From the NCBI RefSeq assembly GCF_000224145.3, contig NW_004190477.2, forward strand, positions 62,001 to 126,000: 64,000 nucleotides of DNA. The letters are read 5' to 3'. Position numbers and translations under genes: made by a program. The DNA is from Ciona intestinalis (Eukaryota; Chordata; Ascidiacea; Phlebobranchia; Cionidae). The notes below the pieces were generated by a model that worked only from the letters and a program-made list of their open reading frames with translations, searched no databases and was not told where the DNA came from. Of the stretch, positions 48,201 to 59,800 are shown in pieces. The first letter of the stretch is position 1; each line of letters begins with the position of its first letter.

Positions 48201-50374
48201 AGAAACCGAAAGAAAGAAATGTCAACGGATCTTCCAACTACTGGTGTTTACTCCCCGCACCCCCTCGTGGTTTCAATCAAGTTGTTTAATAATGCAGGTA
48301 GTTTGTGTGTTTATCATATATTGTGTTTAATCTTGTGGCAAATGCATGTTGTTGAATCTCCTGGTGTATACTGGGTTGTTGTGCGTGAGGTCCAACCCCT
48401 CGTCCACCAACCAACTGCTTCCCGTTGTATATAATGTTCGTGCATGGATTGGTGTAACTCGACAACCCACCCTCCATAACATTGAATATTCCCCACCAGG
48501 TGTTGACATCGAACTAACATTTTCGTTTCTACCAAAACTTAATTTTGTTTGCGTTAAATCATCAACAACGTCGACGTCGTCGAGTAAAATGTCTGAGGTT
48601 TTACAAAGGTGAGGTTCGATGTGTATGTGGTGACTTTTATACAAAGAATTTGTAATACGCCACAAGTAACAAGGGAGTTAGATAAAGGTTCTTGGTAAAT
48701 GGAATGATTCTTTATATTTAGTAGCAAGTAAATATTTCCACTGGAATTATATTGAATACTCGAGGTAGGAGGGGTTACTAAATATAATCTTGGTGAAATA
48801 TATTTCTATTTGAGTTGTTTTCATGCTATGCAACCATAAACAAGTTCCATCTTATGTTCAGCCCCATCCTCGGAACCAACAACCTTCTACAATGTCTGGG
48901 TGAGGGGGCTGACTGGGGAACCACCTGCCCCAACCCCACCCCCATGTCACCCAACATGGAGATGATATACGGGGTGGGTCGTCCGTATATGTGGGTTCAA
49001 CGCTTGTGCGGGGTGGATTGTATGGGGGGGAACTTGAGGGTAAGTTGCTGAGTTACCATGTTTGTAACTTTGTGGGTGATTGTTTATTTGTATAGCTGTG
49101 GGTTCAAACCTCACCGCAGTAACATTATACACACGCAGGGTTCAAACCTCACCCCAGTAACATTATACACACACAGGGTGAAGACATGAACACGAGTTCC
49201 ACTCACATGGATGGGTTGATGAAACAAATTCGATCACGCGTTGCATCGAAGGTGGGTCTTGTACAACAAGTGGAACGATTCCAACGACAATTTATTCAAC
49301 GAGACATTCAAATATCGACGACCCTTCCTGATAAGGTGGCTGCCATGTATTACACAAATAATAACAAAACTAAAACATTTTAATTTTTTGTTAATTTGTT
49401 TAATATATTTAACTTTATAACATAAATCTTTTATGTTATAGCATTATAACATAAATCTTCAAATACGACAGCGAAGATAAAATTAATTAAAACAAGGAAG
49501 CGAAGGAAATCGTCAGCAAAACAACAACCCTTGTTAATCATTTCCGTTCACGTTAGAATATTCACCATATTGGATTCGTTCAAAGTTATAACCCAACCAA
49601 GGCCAACATTGATACATCATGTATATATATGTTGCAGATCCACACCACGTTATCCTCATGGGCAGCCGTCGAGTACGATGTTTATTCCTCCCTCGAATAC
49701 ACTCGGCCGGTGGTTGAACTGGGTCTGCTAGGTGGCGACGTCGAGGCTCACTCTTATTACGTCACAAAGTTACGTCGTGGTTCATCGGTCGAACTTAACG
49801 CAGCCATTGTGGTTTTTGTCGACCACCCTGTACAACCCCCTCTAGTGTGCTTATGCTTAGAATGGATGGGACGTAGGACGGCAACGAACGATGATAATAT
49901 AAGGGTGGGTGGGGTAATGTATCTACCTCGTTACTTTGTGGGTGATTGTTTTCTGTATAGTTTAGACAACCTATTAATGACCACTGGGTTGAAGCAATTG
50001 CTGTTAAGTGTCTTGCCAAAACCATATACGCCCACAATGGTAGCCACGAATAATAATCATAATAATTATTTGCAGACAATGGAAATAGAAATCAACGTCA
50101 ATCTTCCAAAGTTGGTGGAAAATTTGGACGAAATTTTGCCGTCCCAAGTTTTAAGGTTTGTAATGCTCATTATGACATCATAATAAATCACTTAATCTAT
50201 GATTTCTATGTTTACAGGTTAATGTCAATGTTAGAAATCTATGTTGAAACTGAATCGGAAACCAAACATCCAATTGAGTTTCCGATGGACAAATTTTGTT
50301 CAAAAAAATTTAAAGGACCCAGTCGCATGAAACCATTTGTGTATATGACGTCATCAAAGCAATTAAGTCATTAA
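45274..50374 (+). CDS. THOC5: THO complex subunit 5
   Basis: Part of the THO/TREX complex that couples transcription to mRNA export in the nucleus. Fifteen exons, 648 residues (human 683): 45274-45429, 45604-45687, 46072-46169, 47000-47075, 47129-47199, 47249-47330, 47402-47567, 47825-47977, 48187-48297, 48500-48608, 48862-49039, 49177-49335, 49638-49904, 50076-50155, 50218-50374. Matches in order: [81 protein letters not shown], acidic [30 protein letters not shown] and the end [14 protein letters not shown] coiled-coil occupies roughly residues 20-220. Intron 3 (830 bases) holds an antisense gene. Intron 11 ends in a duplicated acceptor that shifts frame if the first copy is used. Confidence 0.96.
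45766..45960 (+). mobile_element. SINE-like element in THOC5 intron 2
   Basis: Head GTGGCACAGCGGTTAGCACA (A-box), GGGTTCAAAGCTCGTCG (B-box), body TGTGTCCTTGTGCAAG and GGGTTGTCTAAATTGTCAAC. Tail truncated. Confidence 0.7.
46217..46883 (-). CDS. Nested antisense gene, Lys-rich 146-aa protein of unknown function
   Basis: Lies wholly inside THOC5 intron 3, opposite strand. Three exons: 46769-46883, 46483-46613, 46217-46411. Junctions are clean (ACTG|GTGAGT, ATATCAG|ACG, ACTGAG|GTATAT, ATTCCAG|ACG) and the phases (1, 0) agree, giving 146 residues. Start ATG 46883 gives [15 protein letters not shown]; an earlier ATG at 46994 would overlap THOC5 exon 4. The N-terminal third is basic, the middle is Thr/Ser/Lys-rich ([20 protein letters not shown]), and the C-terminal 40 residues form a highly charged helix/coiled-coil ([20 protein letters not shown]). 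No signal peptide or membrane segment. I do not recognise the family. Long Lys-rich runs could arise by chance from T-rich intron DNA, but not the two phase-matched splice junctions. Confidence 0.72.
47985..48120 (+). repeat. SINE-like fragment in THOC5 intron 8
   Basis: GGGTTCAAGGCTCGTTGCTG (B-box region), TGTCCTTGCGCAAGATACTT, AAATTGTCAGCTGTACATAA; the head is cut by the exon 8 donor region. Confidence 0.6.
49101..49176 (+). repeat. Duplicated 3' splice site before THOC5 exon 12
   Basis: Two 38-base copies of GGTTCAAACCTCACCSCAGT plus AACATTATACACACRCAG. AGs end at 49138 and 49176. The exon begins GGTGAAGAC after the second; use of the first adds 38 bases and shifts frame. Confidence 0.85.
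49920..50048 (-). repeat. SINE-like fragment (minus) in THOC5 intron 13
   Basis: TACTTTGTGGGTGATTG, AGACAACCTATTAATGACCA, TGGGTTGAAGCAATTGCTGT, TAAGTGTCTTGCC, CGCCCACAATGGTAGCC. Confidence 0.65.
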
Positions 50375-50775
50375 AATGTTAACTATGAATAAAATGAACT
50401 TTGGTGTGCTGAGTATTGAATAGTTTGTGGTTCAGTCCAAATTCCGCTAACGGCAGTGGCGTGGTCGCGACCTCAAGTAACCCCGCCATGCGACCTTTAG
50501 TTACATCTACTATGCAACAGTCATCATGCGAGAGTCCAAAGGTCTAAACGCGCGTGTTAGATACGTAGTGAACACCGAACAATAGTCACCATGACGTCAC
50601 AAACGTAGTGAGTTTTGATGACAACCTCTCATCGCAGTCGTGTGTCGTGGTTATACAGCAGTTATTAATTAGTAAAATATTAACGCTGTGAGATTTCAGA
50701 AGCGGCTAGGTTGTTTATTAACCAAGGCTGAATATATATAAGCTGATTATTTAGTAACTGCTTTACTTTGAAACA

Positions 50776-53700
50776 ATGTCTGAAATTAAGCAACCAAGCG
50801 GCGGGCAGTATGTTGAATACATGGATCAGGTAACCAAGGTAGTAATATTTACTTTATATATAGTTTATAAAGTTTAATCTTAATGTTTCTTTTAAAGATT
50901 CCAATGCAAGCCTGGATTGGCATTGGAGCGGTTGCCATAGCAACTGTGGTTTGGATGATGAAGGAAAATAAGAGCGAGGAAACGGATTGTAAAGTAAAAG
51001 TCGATCATCAAGCTAAACAAATTGAATATGAGGTAAAAAATAAATAAAATAAACTTTAAAGAGAATTTACACAATGTTATAGTGATTAACCAAATGTTAC
51101 CTATGTGTTTACTTTTGTTTCAGGCATAAAATGTATATATTTCGAAATAAACCACTGATAGATTGTTTGAGTTACCTATTTACAATGTTTAGCTTCAATA
51201 AAGTTAATGCCAGCAAAGTTTTAGAGCAGAATATCCTCATGCAACTTGCCCTGCAGACATGTATGGACTTTGGACAAACAATAATCAGTTGCAGACATTT
51301 CATTAAGTGCAAGGTCCAATTTAAGTTGAGGCCAAAACATGAAATATTAAAATATAAATTATTGAGCTATCACGTGACGTGATATGCTCGCGCGTAACGC
51401 CTCAAGGAAAAAGTGGTTCGGGAAAGAATGAGTTAATTTAGAGCTTTGGTTTTCATCACAAACAATAGTGACGCGTTGACTCGTATCAAGTTTCCAGTCG
51501 TTGGTCAGTAGAAGGGCGTTTCATGAGTTAGTTGCAGCGAAGCTAGATTGGGCGCGGTTTGCTATAACTTCGCAGTGAGATGACGTCAATATTCGACCTT
51601 TAGTAACCCCGCTGTGTTTGGCGGAAAATATCGTTTGTTATTCTTGGAATATTTGCAACGCGTCACGATTCAAAAGTTATTCATAGTAAAGTTAGTGCGC
51701 CTTTGTAAAACGTGTTTATGCGATTGTTTGGGCGCGGTTGGGCAACGGATAACCATGTTTGAATGAATAGTCATTGTTAAGTGGTTGTGACGTCACAATA
51801 GGTAGCGTTAGCATCGGAAGTTTCGATTAAAACATTTATTTCAGGATACAGGTGATAATGGAGAATAATATACATTATGATTATAATTGTGATTTAACCA
51901 TCAAAGATGTTCTTAAGAAACAATCAAATAATCTTCCAGTAAGATGTTTTTGTTGTTTTAATTGATTTGTTTTTTGCTTTTGTATTTGAATAGATAAATA
52001 AATGTGATTTCAGGGCGAAGAATTTGTTCATGCTTCACCGCTTATGAAGGACAAATGCATCGAGTCATTGAACCGTGAAGTGAACACGCTACACGATGTT
52101 TTTCTACATGGACTTAAACAATCAGGTGGGTTTGTGTGGTAGCAATGTGTGGGGGGTCGAGCATTGCCGAGTAACCAGGAACACCGGGTTCAAGGCTCGA
52201 TGCTGCTACCATTGTGCGTATGTGTGTCCTTGGGCAGTAATGAATTGTCAGCCATACAGAAAAACAATTATCCATAAAGTTACATACATGGTAACTCGTA
52301 AACAGGCACAAGGTGTATGAAACAGAACATTTGTGTTATAATGGCTGTTGTTGCTCTTGTATAAATTAAACTTACATTGAATATTCGCCACCAGAGGGAG
52401 GGCCTTGTGTGGGGTGGCGACCCGGACCCGACCAGCCGTACAAGTGGTTGACATACCAACAAGTAAGTTACAACCCCTCTTTAAATACATGAAGAATATT
52501 TACTTCAACATGTGTGTGTTGATACCATGTAATGTTTCAACAAGTTTTCATGGTTACGTTTGTATTATACAACGTCTTACCGTAAGACATTGCTGTATTT
52601 CCACATTACCGCGCATTGGTAATCATACACCGAGTCACGTTACACCTGTAATGATATAAAGACTTTAAACAAAAAGCGATGAAGAAACAACTAACCCACC
52701 ATACCCCTAGGTACTAACGAGGGCCCAACATTTTGGATCAGGACTTGTGCACGAGGGCGCCAAAACGCAACCGGAACAATTTATTGGAATCTTCTCGCAG
52801 AACCGAGTTGAATGGAAGATAACTGAACAAGCCTGTAACTCATTCTCGATGGTGGTGGTTCCCCTTTATGATACTTTGGGTCCACAATCCATCAAACATA
52901 TTATGACGCAATGTAAGGAAGACATCATGTGGTTAGAATGTGCTACGAAGTCCGTTACACACAAATCAAGTCCAACAAATATATTAAGATATGACATCAT
53001 CAGTCTGCTATTCAAATATATCCAGGATCATTTCATGCAAAAATATCTTATCGTTTTGTTACAAGTATCGACTTTACTAGATCGGGGTCCGATCCGAAGA
53101 ATTTAAGTCGCTGCAAGATTATGTTATGTAACATTTCTATGTAGGTGACTTAAAGATAGTGGTCGTGGACAACAACGGCAAAGCTAAAAGTTTGTTGAGT
53201 GGGGTTAAAGAGGGTCAATTCACGGCCACACTAATCATTATGATGTCACAACCAAACGAAGAGGTGACCAACCTCGCGAAAGAAACCGACACGAAAGTGA
53301 TGACGTTTGAACAAGTGGAGGAAGTTGGCAAGAATAATTTGAAGGAATTTGTTGTAAGTTTTTATACAAGAGGTTTAACTAACAGCGGGGTGGAGGGGGA
53401 TTTGAAACTGGGGCCAAAATATATGATATCATCCTGTTTTAAAATCTATATTCCCCTTAATGTTACCCCACACCCCCCCACAGCCACCCTAACGTTACCC
53501 TTACCCCCACAGCCACCCTAACATTACTCCTACCCCCCACAGCCACCCAAACCCGAGGATCTCCACACGATTTGCTACACAAGCGGAACCACCGGCCTAC
53601 CCAAGGGTGTCATGCTCACACATGGTAACTTGATCGCCAACCAAGCGGGAGTCTTCGCTATTGGGCAAGATGTATGTGATGTCATAAATACAAATTGTTA

Positions 53701-56165
53701 TGAGTTACCGTGCATGTGTAACTAATCTTTAATTCAACAGAGCTTCCTTAAAATGAACAACAAGGACGTCCACATATCTTACTTGCCGCTTGCGCACGTG
53801 TTTGAACGACTTGTAGCACAGCAGATGTATTACTGTGGGGCGAGGTGGGTTGATGTTGTGTTAAACATGGAACTAAACACCAATGTACATGCATTGTTAC
53901 TCTTCATTGTATATTCGTTGTGACAATCATGTCATTGTTACGTGATTGTTCATGCTTGGCAAAATATAGAATGCAGTGATTGTTACGTCACTTTCGTTCT
54001 ATCCATGTATTTGTTTATATTCAAAGACTTCCTAACCCCTTAAATGACCCCGTCCCTACCCATCCCATACTTACCCCTTGATCCCACAGCGTTGGATTCT
54101 TCCAAGGAGATGTGAAACTTTTATTGAGCGATGTGTCTGCGTTGAAACCAACCGTGTTCCCGATGGTTCCGAGATTAATCAACCGGATCTACGACAAGGT
54201 TGGTTGCCACCTTGGGTTAATCTTGTAAATAATAATTCCGAGTGGTCGTTGTGTCTTACTGGATTTCATAGGTGGTAAACCAGACATAGCATGTGTATCA
54301 GCCAGGAGGATATTCTATTGCTGTTGTTTACAATATTAAAGATTGCTCTTCTGGTAAAACCATTATTTTGTTGCATTCACGTTTCATCTGCGATTACATC
54401 AAAAGGGGTGACTCTGATGGTGTCGGCTAAACTAGCTCTCCTTATTATGGAAACGTAGTTTGTAACTATTTATCCCCGGCAGATTTGGGCGGGTGTCAGC
54501 CAATCTTTCATCAAGAAGTTTCTACTCGAGCGAGCTTTAAAATCTAAACTTGCTTTGTTAAAGAAAGGAATTGTAACGCGGGATACGATATGGGACAAGA
54601 TTGTGTTTGGGTAAGTGGTGGGTTTCCCCTCAGTGGGGGTGGGTTAATGTTGTTTCTATGTTTCAGCAAGGTTCAAAACATGATGGGGGGTCGAGGAAGG
54701 ATTTTCATAACAGGGGCTGCCCCTGTGTCGTTGGAGGTCATCAACTTTATGAGGGCGGCGCTTGGCGTCAACTTTACTGAAGGTTGGTTTGTGGTTGGAT
54801 GGAACTTATTGTCGTTATATAACACGGGTGTTCTGTTTCATACACCTCGTGCCCGCTTACCAGTTATCATGCATGATATTTTGTGGGTAATTGTTTTTCT
54901 GTATAACTATCAATTTAGACAACCTGTAAGTAACTTCTTTGTTGATTAATATATAACTTATACAGTTCTATTCAGGTTACGGGCAAACTGAAGCGACAGC
55001 TGCAATCAGCATTACTATACCTGGTGACTTTGAGAGCGGAAGCGTCGGTACACCGGCTGTGTGTAACATGATTAAGCTGGTTGACGTGCCGGAGAAAGAT
55101 TATTACGCCAAGGAGGGAAAAGGAGAGGTTTGCGCGAAAGGTCCGAATATCTTCGTTGGTTATTACAAGGATCCTGATAAGACAAAGGAGACACTTGATG
55201 AAGATGGTTGGTTGCATACGGGAGATGTTGGAATGTGGTTGCCCGTGAGTTCTTGTGGACTTGGTTGTATTTACCTTCTTGCTTGATATTGTTGCTTTCC
55301 ATAGAACGGGTCGTTGAAGATAATCGACCGCAAGAAGAATATATTCAAGTTAGCTCAAGGTGAATATATTGCACCGGAGAAAATTGAGGGAATATTCACG
55401 CAAAGTCCGGCTATTGCACAGGTTAGTTTTGAGTTGATTGTGATTACTTGGATCTGACTTGATCTAGCGCTCATGAAGTTGAACGAATTTCGTAACCAAA
55501 TAACAGTCAGAACCAAGTGTCACGAAATAACAAATCAAGTTCAACAAATAGTTTACTATAGGAGATTTTACCAATAACTTGTATTATTACCAGTAATTCA
55601 AACACAACCAACCAAGTTATTGTTCCAGGTTTTCATGCACGGTGAAAGCTTGAAGGCGTCCCTTGTTGCCGTGGTGATCCCGGATTCCGAGTCGTTTGTT
55701 ACCTGGTGTAATGGCAAGGGGGTCAGTGGTGGGTATGAGGAGCTATGCAACAATACTGATGTGAAGAAACTTGTCCTTGAAGATATGTGCGCCCTTGGTA
55801 GGAAGAGGGGACTCAAGTCGTTCGAACTCGTGAGTTATTCTCGTTTTAATGACCTGTTAACATGAGATGTGTGGAACAGAACACCCGTGTTATAAATGGA
55901 TGTAAATTATCCATCCTCGTGCGGTGGGGCAACGACAGTCGTTATAACAAAACCCGTGTTATCTATAGACAGTATACGGTTATATCAACTATCGTATCCC
56001 TAGTTTATCTTTAATATATTTCAACAGCCGAAGAAAATCCATCTTTCCCCGGAATTGTTTTCGGTTGAGAATGAACTTTTGACCCCAACCTTCAAATCTC
56101 GTCGCCCCCAACTTTTGCATCGATATAAAGCAGAGATTGATGAAATGTACAAAGACCTCGATTAA
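50776..56165 (+). CDS. Long-chain acyl-CoA synthetase, copy A (ACSL1/5/6 type)
   Basis: Activates long-chain fatty acids to acyl-CoA with ATP at ER/outer mitochondrial membranes. Exons: 50776-50829, 50898-51032, 52014-52125, 52395-52462, 52711-52912, 53145-53353, 53543-53671, 53741-53844, 54090-54198, 54483-54610, 54667-54782, 54976-55244, 55305-55421, 55629-55829, 56028-56165; 696 residues (human ACSL1 698). Exon 2 encodes the N-terminal anchor ([16 protein letters not shown]) after QYVEYMDQ, like the ACSL1 start. An alternative first exon 51858-51938 ([10 protein letters not shown]...) splices in the same phase to 52014 and gives a 660-residue form with no anchor. AMP-binding signature [11 protein letters not shown]; also [67 protein letters not shown]. 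Exon 2 joined to 51124 would instead end at once (Ala-stop), giving a 64-residue peptide. Confidence 0.95.
52160..52375 (+). mobile_element. SINE-like element in ACSL-A intron
   Basis: ACCGGGTTCAAGGCTCGATG (B-box), CTGCTACCATTGTGCG, TGTGTCCTTGGGCAG, TACATACATGGTAACTCGTA, tail GTATGAAACAGAACA. Internal deletion of the CAACCCAGTGG block. Confidence 0.65.
53465..53542 (+). repeat. Triplicated 3' splice site before ACSL-A exon 7
   Basis: Units of 29-30 bases each ending CCCCCACAG|CCACCC. AGs end at 53483, 53512 and 53542; the exon (PPKPEDL...) needs the last. Use of either earlier AG gives CCA CCC TAA. Confidence 0.9.
54810..54930 (-). repeat. SINE tail fragment shared by both ACSL copies
   Basis: GTTATATAACACGGGTGTTC, TGTTTCATACACCTCG, then GTGGGTAATTG, starting ~30 bases after the exon ending ...VNFTEG. 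The same fragment at the same point is at 59735-59880 in copy B, so insertion predates duplication or was copied by conversion. Confidence 0.7.
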
Positions 56166-56873
56166 TATTAATAACTCTATATTTATATTGGAAGTTTCAA
56201 AATAACATTATTTTAATATTTTATTCTGAGATATTTTAACCCCATTGCAAGAGTTGCATGTTGGCGTCCAAGTTAGGTTCACTCAATGCAAAACTAACGA
56301 AACATAATTTCTGTAACTAACTTAATATTACCACAGCATTTGTGTTCTAATGTTGCTTTTCAAATTTTCATGTTTATGAAAATACAAAACCAAAATAAAA
56401 TGTGTTCCGTTTGCTTCTCGTTGCAATTGTTACGTCACACCATCCGCATTGTAACCAGTGTGACGTATGCGAATGACTGATTATCCACGTCACAACGCGG
56501 TTGCATTATGACAGAACCATGATTATCAAATAAAGAAAGAATTAAGCACGTAACGGTGATGATTTAACGTTCACAGTGAGCTGTTTGTTTCAAAACAATC
56601 TATTGCAAGCTGTGCATTGTTGCCTCACAAACGTACATATCGACGTATAATTCACTATTCTTCCGTTTCCGGTGTCGTGGTGAAGCGGCGTGTTTATGTT
56701 ACGTCACATTCCGCATTTTTACTCGCGGCAGCCGCTAAAGAATGCGGCGTTTATAGTGAGACATATGTTGTAACTGTACACCAGCGAGAGGATACCTCTT
56801 CACGCATCGGCGCTTCCACACCCGAGGCGATTCTACCAGAGTTGTGGTTACAATCATTTAGAAACCAGCGATC
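56166..56873. other. Intergenic between ACSL copies
   Basis: Poly(A) signal of copy A near 56392 (AAAATAAAATG), then promoter-like DNA with TTACGTCAC at about 56430 and 56700, and an open plus-strand stretch from 56617 that runs into copy B exon 1 in another frame and has no recognised product. Confidence 0.45.
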
Positions 56874-59800
56874 ATGGAAGGAACAACTGATAGTAATGGA
56901 GTGGTTGAACAACAAACTAGCAGTCAGGAACAAGAATCTATAAATGCACAACAAAGTGCAAGCGAAGAACAACAGAATAATGAACAACAAGAAAGTGCAA
57001 GTGAAGAACCACAAGTTGCAGATCCTGCAGTAACTGAAGAACAACAAGTTACAAGTGAACCAACAACAGCTAAAGGGAAAGCCAATGAATTAGAATACAA
57101 CCTTGTATCTGTAGCAGATTTAGTTGACAAGCAAAGTGTTGCAGTGGATGTAAGTAAACGTGATTGTTGTTCATAAGCTATATTATGACGTCATTAATCC
57201 CAGGGTGACGACACAATACGAGCGTCTCCACTCATGAAACCGGGCAAACCGACGGCTTATCTTGAAAAAGATGTGACGACGTTGCATGAGATATTCATGC
57301 GCGGTGTTAGAGAATCAGGTAACACACAAACACGTGGATTCAAATTGAAGTTTTGCGCCAAATTGCCTGCATTGTTTTAAGCAATATGACGTCATAATGG
57401 CTGTTACGCGCAGGTAATAGTCCTTGTCTCGGCCACCGCCCCGGGGCTGGTCAACCGTATCAGTGGATCACCTACAATGAGGTTTGTTACAAACAATCTT
57501 ATCTTTATTACAACGTAGTGCTGTCTGTGACGTCATAATAAGAAGCAAATTTGAATTTACGAATTGGCGGGAAGTTTATAATCTCGTAGTCAAGTAAAAT
57601 ATGAAATATTTATAAGGGTTTAATAAAAACAAGCGCGCAGTGGCGTCACGCCTTGATGCTTTCGCTCTATTGGTATTATGTCCAGCTTCTGCGAACGCTT
57701 AATATACCTGGGTGAGCGATAGACTTTAATATCATGCGTGGTTCATATAGTACCCTGGGTATTGGGATAATGGGTCAACTATGGCTTGAATCCCAGCCCC
57801 ATGCGTCGTTGTAGAACATTACCTACCTTGACACCGTATTGTATATACCAACACCATTGACCCACCAACTCCCAGGTACTAACGAAGGCCCAACATTTTG
57901 GATCAGGACTTGTGCACGAGGGCGCCAAAACGCAACCGGAACAATTTATTGGAATCTTCTCGCAGAACCGAGTTGAATGGAAGATAACTGAACAAGCCTG
58001 TAACTCATTCTCGATGGTGGTGGTTCCCCTTTATGATACTTTGGGTCCACAATCCATTACCCACATTATGACGCAATGTATAACGTCACAATCATCATCT
58101 TAAGGGTGTTTGTAACCTTTTTATTTTCAGGCGAAATCCAAATAATTGTCGTCGATACAAATGTAAAGACGAAGAATCTTTTGGCGGCAGTGAAAGGTGG
58201 TAAGTTCGCCGTGACGTTGATAATCACCATGGAAACCCCCGATGACGAAGCAAAATCTTTTGCTGAGTCAGCCAATGTTCGTTTGATGACGTTTGAACAA
58301 GTGGAGGAAGTTGGCAAGAATAATTTGAAGGAATTTGTTGTAAGTTTTTATACAGATTTTTTTACCTAACAGCGGGGTAGAGGTGGATTTAGGCTGGGGC
58401 TAAAACATATGCTATCACCCTGTTTTAAAATCTATATTCCCCTTAACGTTACCCTTACCCCCCACAGCCACCCTAACGTTACCCCTACCCCCCACAGCCA
58501 CCCTAACGTTACCCGTACCCCCACAGCCACCCTAACATTACTCCTACCCCCCACAGCCACCCAAACCCGAGGATCTCCACACGATTTGCTACACAAGCGG
58601 AACCACCGGCCTACCCAAGGGTGTCATGCTCACACATGGAAATGTGGTCGCTAACATATCCGGGGTGTACGCCGTAGGAGAAAAGGTATTATGACGTAAC
58701 ATACGTAAATATATACGTCATAAAGCCCATCGTTCGCAGACATTCCTCGGTATGTCGTCATCTGATGTCTACATCTCATACTTACCACTAGCTCACGTGT
58801 TTGAACGACTGATGGCCGCACAGATGTATTTTCTTGGGGCAAGGTAACTAATATGGGGTGTATCACGCTATAACTAATCTACACAACTTAACACAAGTAT
58901 TAATAGAAAGCATATTTGACTACTGGTTGTATCTTAATTTATTTTTATTACAGACAGCTTAACATTATACCGCATCGGGGGTTTAACACGCGTCCTTTTG
59001 CTATAACACTTTTACTCAAGTACTTTTTGTCCCGCGTGTTTTGACGTTTTGCAGTTAATTCCCTGGAAGAGATAAATACAACCCCATGTTAGGTTATTAA
59101 CAATCCACTTCATCCCAGGGTTGGATTCTTCCAGGGTGATATTAAATTACTGCTTGATGACGTAGGGGAATTGAAACCAACAATATTCGCTATGGTGCCG
59201 AGGTTGATTAACAAGATATATGACACGGTATGTTGTGACGTAACAATTGATGACGTCATGTAATTATTCGCTTGACAGGTATGGGCTGGAGTTGCGCAAT
59301 CAACCATTAAAAGATTCCTTCTCGAAAAAGCTTTGAAATCAAAACTCGCGAAACTTGAACGGGGAATTGTTACCAAAAATACAATATGGGATAAAATTGT
59401 TTTCAAGTAAGTATGCTCAGTAACTAAGATGGTTTTCCATCCATTACCATTGAAGCCCTTGTCGCCCACTTTCGGGTTCATGTGGTAGCACCCTGGTTGT
59501 TGGGGTAATGTGCCAACCTTGCTGGTCTAAATCTTAAGCCCAATGCGTTGTATCTCAATAACAACTAAATACAAAGTAATGATTTCTCTCCTTTAGGAAA
59601 CTCCAGAACCGACTTGGTGGTAAATGCAGAGTGATGGTAACAGGGGCTGCCCCTGTGTCGTTGGAGGTCATCAACTTTATGAGGGCGGCGCTTGGCGTCA
59701 ACTTTACTGAAGGTTGGTTTGTGGTTGGATGGAACTTATGGTCGTTATATAACACGGGTGTTCTGTTTCATACACCTTATAGTAACCGCCTATGTAACTT

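Noticed and set aside
48286-48665. Overlapping open frames on both strands around 48.3-48.7 kb
   Set aside because: They straddle THOC5 exon 10 and its introns and are frame shadows; no splice-consistent antisense gene could be built.
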